In this document: positions 60,725 through 64,000 of the stretch, piece after piece
Layout of the letters: each line of letters opens with the position of its first letter
Numbering within the stretch: position 1 is the stretch's first letter
Assembly: GCA_016932475.1 (NCBI GenBank)
Contig: JAFGCU010000027.1
Coordinates: 42,377 to 106,376 of the forward strand
Length of the DNA stretch: 64,000 nucleotides
Direction: 5' to 3'
From: Anaerolineales bacterium
GTDB lineage: Bacteria; Chloroflexota; Anaerolineae; Anaerolineales; RBG-16-64-43
Made by a program: the position numbers and the translations under genes
Notes under the pieces: generated by a model
Told to the model about the DNA's origin: nothing
Seen by the model: only the letters and a program-made list of their open reading frames with translations
Database searches by the model: none

Positions 60725-60760
60725 TAAAAAAAAAGAGGCGGAACGGTGTCCGCCTCTTTT
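60725..60760 (-). terminator. Intrinsic terminator between the two lipoprotein genes
   Basis: Read on the minus strand: AGAGGCGGA, loop, TCCGCCTCT followed by nine T residues. It ends the upstream paralogue (60779-62059). Confidence 0.92.
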
Positions 60761-60778
60761 GGCGTCGCTCGATGACGA

Positions 60779-62059
60779 TTACGGGCCGGTCTGGATTTCG
60801 ATCTGCAGGGTTCCCCAAAGCATCGGGTTGGAGAAGATCGTCCGCTTGGGCGCGGTGGAGATCATCCCCTGCTGTTGCTGGCCGGATTCATCGTTGTCGG
60901 AAACCGATAAGGCAAAGCCGTAATATTCGGACCCGGCCGGCGCGCCGCCGAAGGTGCTCCATGGGATCGCCGCCTCGATAATGTACCCGTTCGTATCCGG
61001 AGCGATGGTCATGACCGAAGCGATCGCAACAATCTTATACCCCTTTTTATCCAACGGATACCACATCCAGACCGACGGCCCCTGGGTGCCGATCAAATCT
61101 CCCGGGGAAATCCCCACCTGGTAATCGTCGGAAGACATCACGGTGGAGCAGTAATCCCCTTTGAGGTCCTTATCGAGGAGGATCTCGACGCTGTCGCCCT
61201 TGAACAAATCCTCTCCCCCGCTGGTGGACTGGTAAAAATTATCGTCCACGACTTTTACCGCCAGGTAAAGGTTGTCGTGGTCCCACTTGAGGGTGAAACG
61301 CGCGTCATTGTCGGTATCGCCCCAGACATCGTACGGCACGTCGTCGATCAGCGGGCTGTCCCAGTCGGTGAGCACGGCGTCGATCGTCGGCGGAGTTGAG
61401 GTGTAATAGGCTTCGATGATGCCGCCGTAGGATTCGGGCCGTTTGGTCTGTGCGGCGCAGGCCGGGGCGAGCACAGCGGTTGTGATTTTCACCCAGAACG
61501 CCTTGCCGGAGGCATCAGTCCCAAAGCGGACACCTTGTGGACTCTGGAGTTTCCAGAAGCCCTGGTACTGGCCGAGGGTGGCGGGAGCCTTCAGATTGAC
61601 AGTGAAGTTATAGACCGCGCCCGGGGGTACGCTGGCCGTCATCGGCACGGAAGCCGGGCCGCCCATCTGGTCGCCGCTGTCGAAAACCAGCGCGTAACCG
61701 GCGCCCCAGGTGCAGGTACCGGCATTCTTGAGCGTCCAGGTTTTGGTAAAGGCGGTCCCCGGAGCAATGTAGGTCAGATCCGGAAAGGTTTCGCTGACGA
61801 ACTGCGCCAGGTTGGTGCAATTGGGCGCGGTTGGCGAGAGCGTGGCTGAGGGGGTGCTGGAGGTCGGCACAGCCTGGGTGGCCGTCGCCTGCGGGGCGAC
61901 GGTATTCGTTGGGGGAATCTGGAACAGCGCCGTCATGGTCAGGTTGGGCGTCGGGAAGACGAATTGCGTCGGTGTGGACGCCATCGGCAGTGCGCATCCG
62001 ACAAGCAGACACGCCATGATGGTCGACGCCACGATACGGTTGGGAAACGACTTTTTCAT
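60779..62059 (-). CDS. Lipoprotein with Nbr1-like Ig domain and CBM9-like domain (paralogue)
   Basis: A 426-residue lipoprotein; signal ending LLVGC. It shares the motif FPTPNLTMTALF, the Nbr1-type domain (TKTWTLKNAGTCTWGAGYAL, SVPMTASVPPGAVYNFTVNL) and the CBM9-like part (ARFTLKWDHDNLYLAVKVVD, IIEAAIPWSTFGGAPAG) with the downstream gene, a clear tandem duplication. AAAGGAGAGG precedes the ATG at 62059. A longer frame exists to 62323 but runs through tRNA-Leu and is rejected. The linker is longer here (TNTVAPQATATQAVPTSSTP). Confidence 0.88.
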   Translation of the reverse strand: MKKSFPNRIVASTIMACLLVGCALPMASTPTQFVFPTPNLTMTALFQIPPTNTVAPQATATQAVPTSSTPSATLSPTAPNCTNLAQFVSETFPDLTYIAPGTAFTKTWTLKNAGTCTWGAGYALVFDSGDQMGGPASVPMTASVPPGAVYNFTVNLKAPATLGQYQGFWKLQSPQGVRFGTDASGKAFWVKITTAVLAPACAAQTKRPESYGGIIEAYYTSTPPTIDAVLTDWDSPLIDDVPYDVWGDTDNDARFTLKWDHDNLYLAVKVVDDNFYQSTSGGEDLFKGDSVEILLDKDLKGDYCSTVMSSDDYQVGISPGDLIGTQGPSVWMWYPLDKKGYKIVAIASVMTIAPDTNGYIIEAAIPWSTFGGAPAGSEYYGFALSVSDNDESGQQQQGMISTAPKRTIFSNPMLWGTLQIEIQTGP

Positions 62060-62136
62060 AGCACCTCTCCTTTTTTTCCAGAGACCGTCCGGCCTGTGCA
62101 AAGCATGGATCCTCCGGGTTGTCTTTGGTTCCCTTG

Positions 62137-62221
62137 TGGGGCGGGTGGGAGTTGAACCCACAAGGGGGATTACCCCGGGGGATTTTAAGTCCCCAGCGTT
62201 TGCCAGTTCCGCCACCGCCCC
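62137..62221 (-). tRNA. tRNA-Leu (anticodon UAA)
   Basis: An 85-base class II tRNA. Acceptor GGGGCGG pairs with CCGCCCC; the anticodon stem GGGGA / TCCCC holds loop CTTAAAA with anticodon TAA; a long variable arm follows (CGGGGTAATCCCC) and the T-arm GTGGGTTCAACTCCCAC. The CCA end is not encoded (discriminator A is followed by CA). A TATAAT box (rc of 62237-62242) lies 16 bases upstream. The lipoprotein gene starts 77 bases downstream on the same strand. Confidence 0.97.
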
Positions 62222-62236
62222 AAGCTGCACCGCTTT

Positions 62237-62242
62237 ATTATA
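62237..62242 (-). promoter_or_regulatory. -10 box of tRNA-Leu
   Basis: TATAAT (rc of 62237-62242), about 16 bases before the first base of the tRNA; no clear -35 seen. Confidence 0.6.
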
Positions 62243-62448
62243 TAACGGCCCATCTTTTTGGGTACGGCGGCTGGGCATGGGCAGTGAATTCCGGTTTTTT
62301 CCGGTATCCGTCCCGATTATCACCCAGACGGTCTTATTCGGTTATCGGTTCCTGTTGCATTTTCCGTGCCCGGACGGGGAATCCGTGGGCTATTCGTGTT
62401 CGGAGGGCGAGCGCAGGCAAGTCGGCTTGAAGGGCATACTTTAATGCG

Positions 62449-62477
62449 TTGCAATTGGAAATAATTTCGTTTATAAA
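62449..62477 (+). promoter_or_regulatory. Promoter of the alanine racemase gene
   Basis: TTGCAA (62449-62454), a 17-base spacer, TATAAA (62472-62477), placing transcription start near 62484, ten bases before the GTG at 62494. This argues against translation from the TTG at 62449, which lies in the -35 box. Confidence 0.7.
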
Positions 62478-62493
62478 AAGGGGCGGCGGGACT

Positions 62494-63642
62494 GTGGAAC
62501 CGCCGGGAGATACGGATTTGCTTAAATCACCCATCTTCATCTGGATCGAGATAAACCTGTCCGCGGTCGAGGACAATATTAAAAACCTCCGCGCAATCGC
62601 CGGAGTCCCGGTCATGGCGGTGGTGAAGGCCAACGGATACGGGCACGGCGCGGTGGAAGTCTCGCGCGCGGCGCTGGCCGCCGGGGCTTCCTGGCTGGCC
62701 GTCTCGTGCGCGGAGGAAGCGATCGTCCTGCGCGAGGCGGGGATCTCCGTGCCGGTCCTGGTGCTGGGAATGGTCACCGCGCAGGAGGCCGACGAGGCCA
62801 TCGCCGCCGGGCTTTCTCTGACGGTGTACTGCCTCGAGAGCGCCGAGCTGTATTCCAAGCGCGCGGCGGCGCTCGGACGTTCGGTCCAAGTGCATCTGAA
62901 AGTGGATTCGGGGATGGGCCGGCTGGGCACGTTGCCGGGGGAACAGACTCTCGCGCTGGCCCGGATAATTACCGGCATGCCTTCCATGCATCTGGAAGGG
63001 GTGTTCACCCACCTGGCCTGCGCCGACGAGGAAAATCCGGCGCCGACGCACGAGCAGCTTGTGAAATTCGCATCCACGCTGCAGGCGCTGCAGGAGAGCG
63101 GGATCCGGCCTGCCTGGATACACACCGCGAATTCCGCTGCGACCCTGGCCTTCCCTCAGGCGCGCTACAACCTCGTCCGGGCCGGGGTGGCGATCTACGG
63201 CGTGCATCCCTCGCCGCAGGTCCGTCTGCCGGCGGCGTTCCGCCCCGCCCTCTCGTGGAAAGCGCGTCTGGTCTCGTGCAAGGTTCTACCGCCCGGTTGG
63301 GGCGTGAGCTACGGGATGGAGTATCACACGGCGGGGGAGGAAACCGTGGGAGTCATTCCGGTCGGGTACGCCGACGGCTGGCGGCGCAACCGCCCGAACA
63401 CGGTGCTGCTGAACGGGCGGCGCACGCCGGTGATCGGACGGGTGTGCATGGATCAGTGCATGATCCAACTGCCCGAGGACGCTTCGCTGGGCAGCGAGGT
63501 CGTCCTGATCGGGAAGCAGGGCCATGAGGAGATCCGGGTGGAGGAAGTGGCCGAACGCTGGGGGACGATCAACTACGAGGTGATCACCGGGATCAGCGCG
63601 CGGATGCCGAGGGTGTATGTGCGGGACGGGGAAGCGGCTTAA
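62494..63642 (+). CDS. alr: Alanine racemase
   Basis: A 382-residue fold-type III PLP enzyme that makes D-alanine for peptidoglycan. The cofactor lysine is in VMAVVKANGYGHG (residue 45 from the GTG) and the second catalytic base, a tyrosine, is in WGVSYGMEYHT. Other blocks are VDSGMGRLG, GVFTHLACAD and IGRVCMDQCMIQLP. The start is uncertain: GTG at 62494 after a GGGGCGGCGGG stretch fits the promoter; TTG at 62518 would also keep the whole domain. It fits the wall-enzyme theme of this window. Confidence 0.93.
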   Translation: MEPPGDTDLLKSPIFIWIEINLSAVEDNIKNLRAIAGVPVMAVVKANGYGHGAVEVSRAALAAGASWLAVSCAEEAIVLREAGISVPVLVLGMVTAQEADEAIAAGLSLTVYCLESAELYSKRAAALGRSVQVHLKVDSGMGRLGTLPGEQTLALARIITGMPSMHLEGVFTHLACADEENPAPTHEQLVKFASTLQALQESGIRPAWIHTANSAATLAFPQARYNLVRAGVAIYGVHPSPQVRLPAAFRPALSWKARLVSCKVLPPGWGVSYGMEYHTAGEETVGVIPVGYADGWRRNRPNTVLLNGRRTPVIGRVCMDQCMIQLPEDASLGSEVVLIGKQGHEEIRVEEVAERWGTINYEVITGISARMPRVYVRDGEAA

Positions 63643-64000
63643 TCACAAATTATTCGGAGATGAAAAACCTAAACGCGAAGCCCGCCCTGGTCGGGCTGGG
63701 CCAGGGGCGCAAAGACGCGAAGAATGCCGGATTAATGAATGACCGCGCAGCAAGCCCCGCTTTTTCATCTGGAGCAGATGTAGAAAGCGGGGCAAGTTGC
63801 GCGGTATCAAGGTGCACAAAATCCACGAACAACGCGCCTGCCCTCGCGCAGCGGGGGGCAAAGCCGCGGGGTTTTCATCATCCCGCCCTTGGCCAACGGC
63901 CGAGGGCAGGCGAAAGCGGATAATTTCTCCTGCGGGAAAAGCAAAGTAGATAGGCAGTGAAAATGAGACGCGGATTGCCTCAACCCTCCCTTCTCCCAGC
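63643..64000. repeat. Repeat-rich intergenic end of the window
   Basis: No supported gene. Elements seen: an imperfect long hairpin with arms GCCCCGCTTT and AAAGCGGGGC (63754-63801) and inner CATCTG/CAGATG; inverted arms CGCCTGCCCTCG (63835-63846) and CGAGGGCAGGCG (63900-63911); a GGGGCGCAAAGACGCGAAG phrase (63705-63723) of the CGAAG family; and, at the very end, CCCTTCTCCCAGC (63988-64000), the left arm of the 14216 palindrome. Confidence 0.7.

Noticed and set aside
62059..62323. N-terminal extension of the Nbr1/CBM9 lipoprotein
   Set aside because: The longer frame passes through tRNA-Leu; the lipoprotein signal and ribosome site begin at 62059.
63660..63923. Plus-strand 87-residue frame at the window end
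   Set aside because: It runs through several palindromic repeats, has no ribosome site and no protein-like pattern.

Overview
The window looks like a piece of a GC-rich bacterial chromosome, most likely from the Chloroflexota (Anaerolineae-like). This assignment is an inference from style, with no rRNA gene to confirm it. The pointers are many lipoproteins and anchored proteins with Thr/Pro linkers of the FTPTxT type, several L,D-transpeptidases, a VanW/peptidoglycan-binding protein, LysM and CapA proteins, HrcA/CIRCE control of chaperones, and intergenic spaces packed with palindromic repeats. It is mostly housekeeping and cell-envelope sequence. No phage, insertion sequence, CRISPR array or rRNA was seen.

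Layout. 0-1.4 kb: an arsenic module on the minus strand (ArsR, ArsM and the first codons of a further gene cut by the window edge). 1.5-3.5 kb: a tandem duplication of an anchored protein, one copy broken by a single in-frame stop. 3.6-6.6 kb: an ECF sigma factor and a small membrane protein, divergent from a DUF4097 protein and a membrane protein. 6.6-14.2 kb, plus strand: a response regulator with a repeat tail overlapping polA, then a CapA-like lipoprotein, queG and a LysM protein. 14.3-16.4 kb: groES-groEL with a CIRCE operator. 16.5-25 kb, minus strand: a receiver protein, L,D-transpeptidase, Trm112-like protein, methylenetetrahydrofolate reductase-like protein, VanW protein, phospholipase D-like protein, TolB-like lipoprotein and an alpha/beta hydrolase. 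25-28.4 kb: formate-tetrahydrofolate ligase and a radical SAM enzyme. 28.8-35.8 kb: a DUF4352 lipoprotein, PH-domain protein, korA-korB, an MscS channel and YjbQ.

36.0-42.5 kb, plus strand: a dense run of L,D-transpeptidase, CcdA, TlpA, a DUF2085 protein, PgeF, YggS, YggT and YggU; then a strong promoter, a long structured leader with an internal terminator, rpsU and infA. 42.6-48.6 kb: the hrcA-grpE-dnaK-dnaJ-prmA stress operon with a perfect CIRCE. 48.6-52.2 kb: a two-component pair and a NUDIX hydrolase. 52.3-58.9 kb: a HerA-like ATPase, an amidase overlapping an L,D-transpeptidase, a HAD hydrolase, an unknown protein and a CnoX-like thioredoxin. 59.4-63.6 kb: two paralogous Nbr1-like/CBM9-like lipoproteins, tRNA-Leu(UAA) and alanine racemase.

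Themes. Wall synthesis and remodelling recur: alanine racemase, three L,D-transpeptidases, amidase, VanW and LysM proteins, with a membrane thiol-reducing pair (CcdA/TlpA) beside one cysteine transpeptidase. Protein quality control (GroE, DnaK system, HrcA, CnoX) is nearly complete. One-carbon folate enzymes and a 2-oxoacid:ferredoxin oxidoreductase suggest anaerobic central metabolism. Several genes carry a TATAAT-like box 6-9 bases before the start codon and no Shine-Dalgarno sequence, which suggests leaderless mRNAs. I found no convincing new defence or mobile system. The best leads are the leaderless promoter class, the transpeptidase/thiol-redox cluster, the rpsU leader, the repeat-tailed response regulator and the dispersed 158-base repeat.
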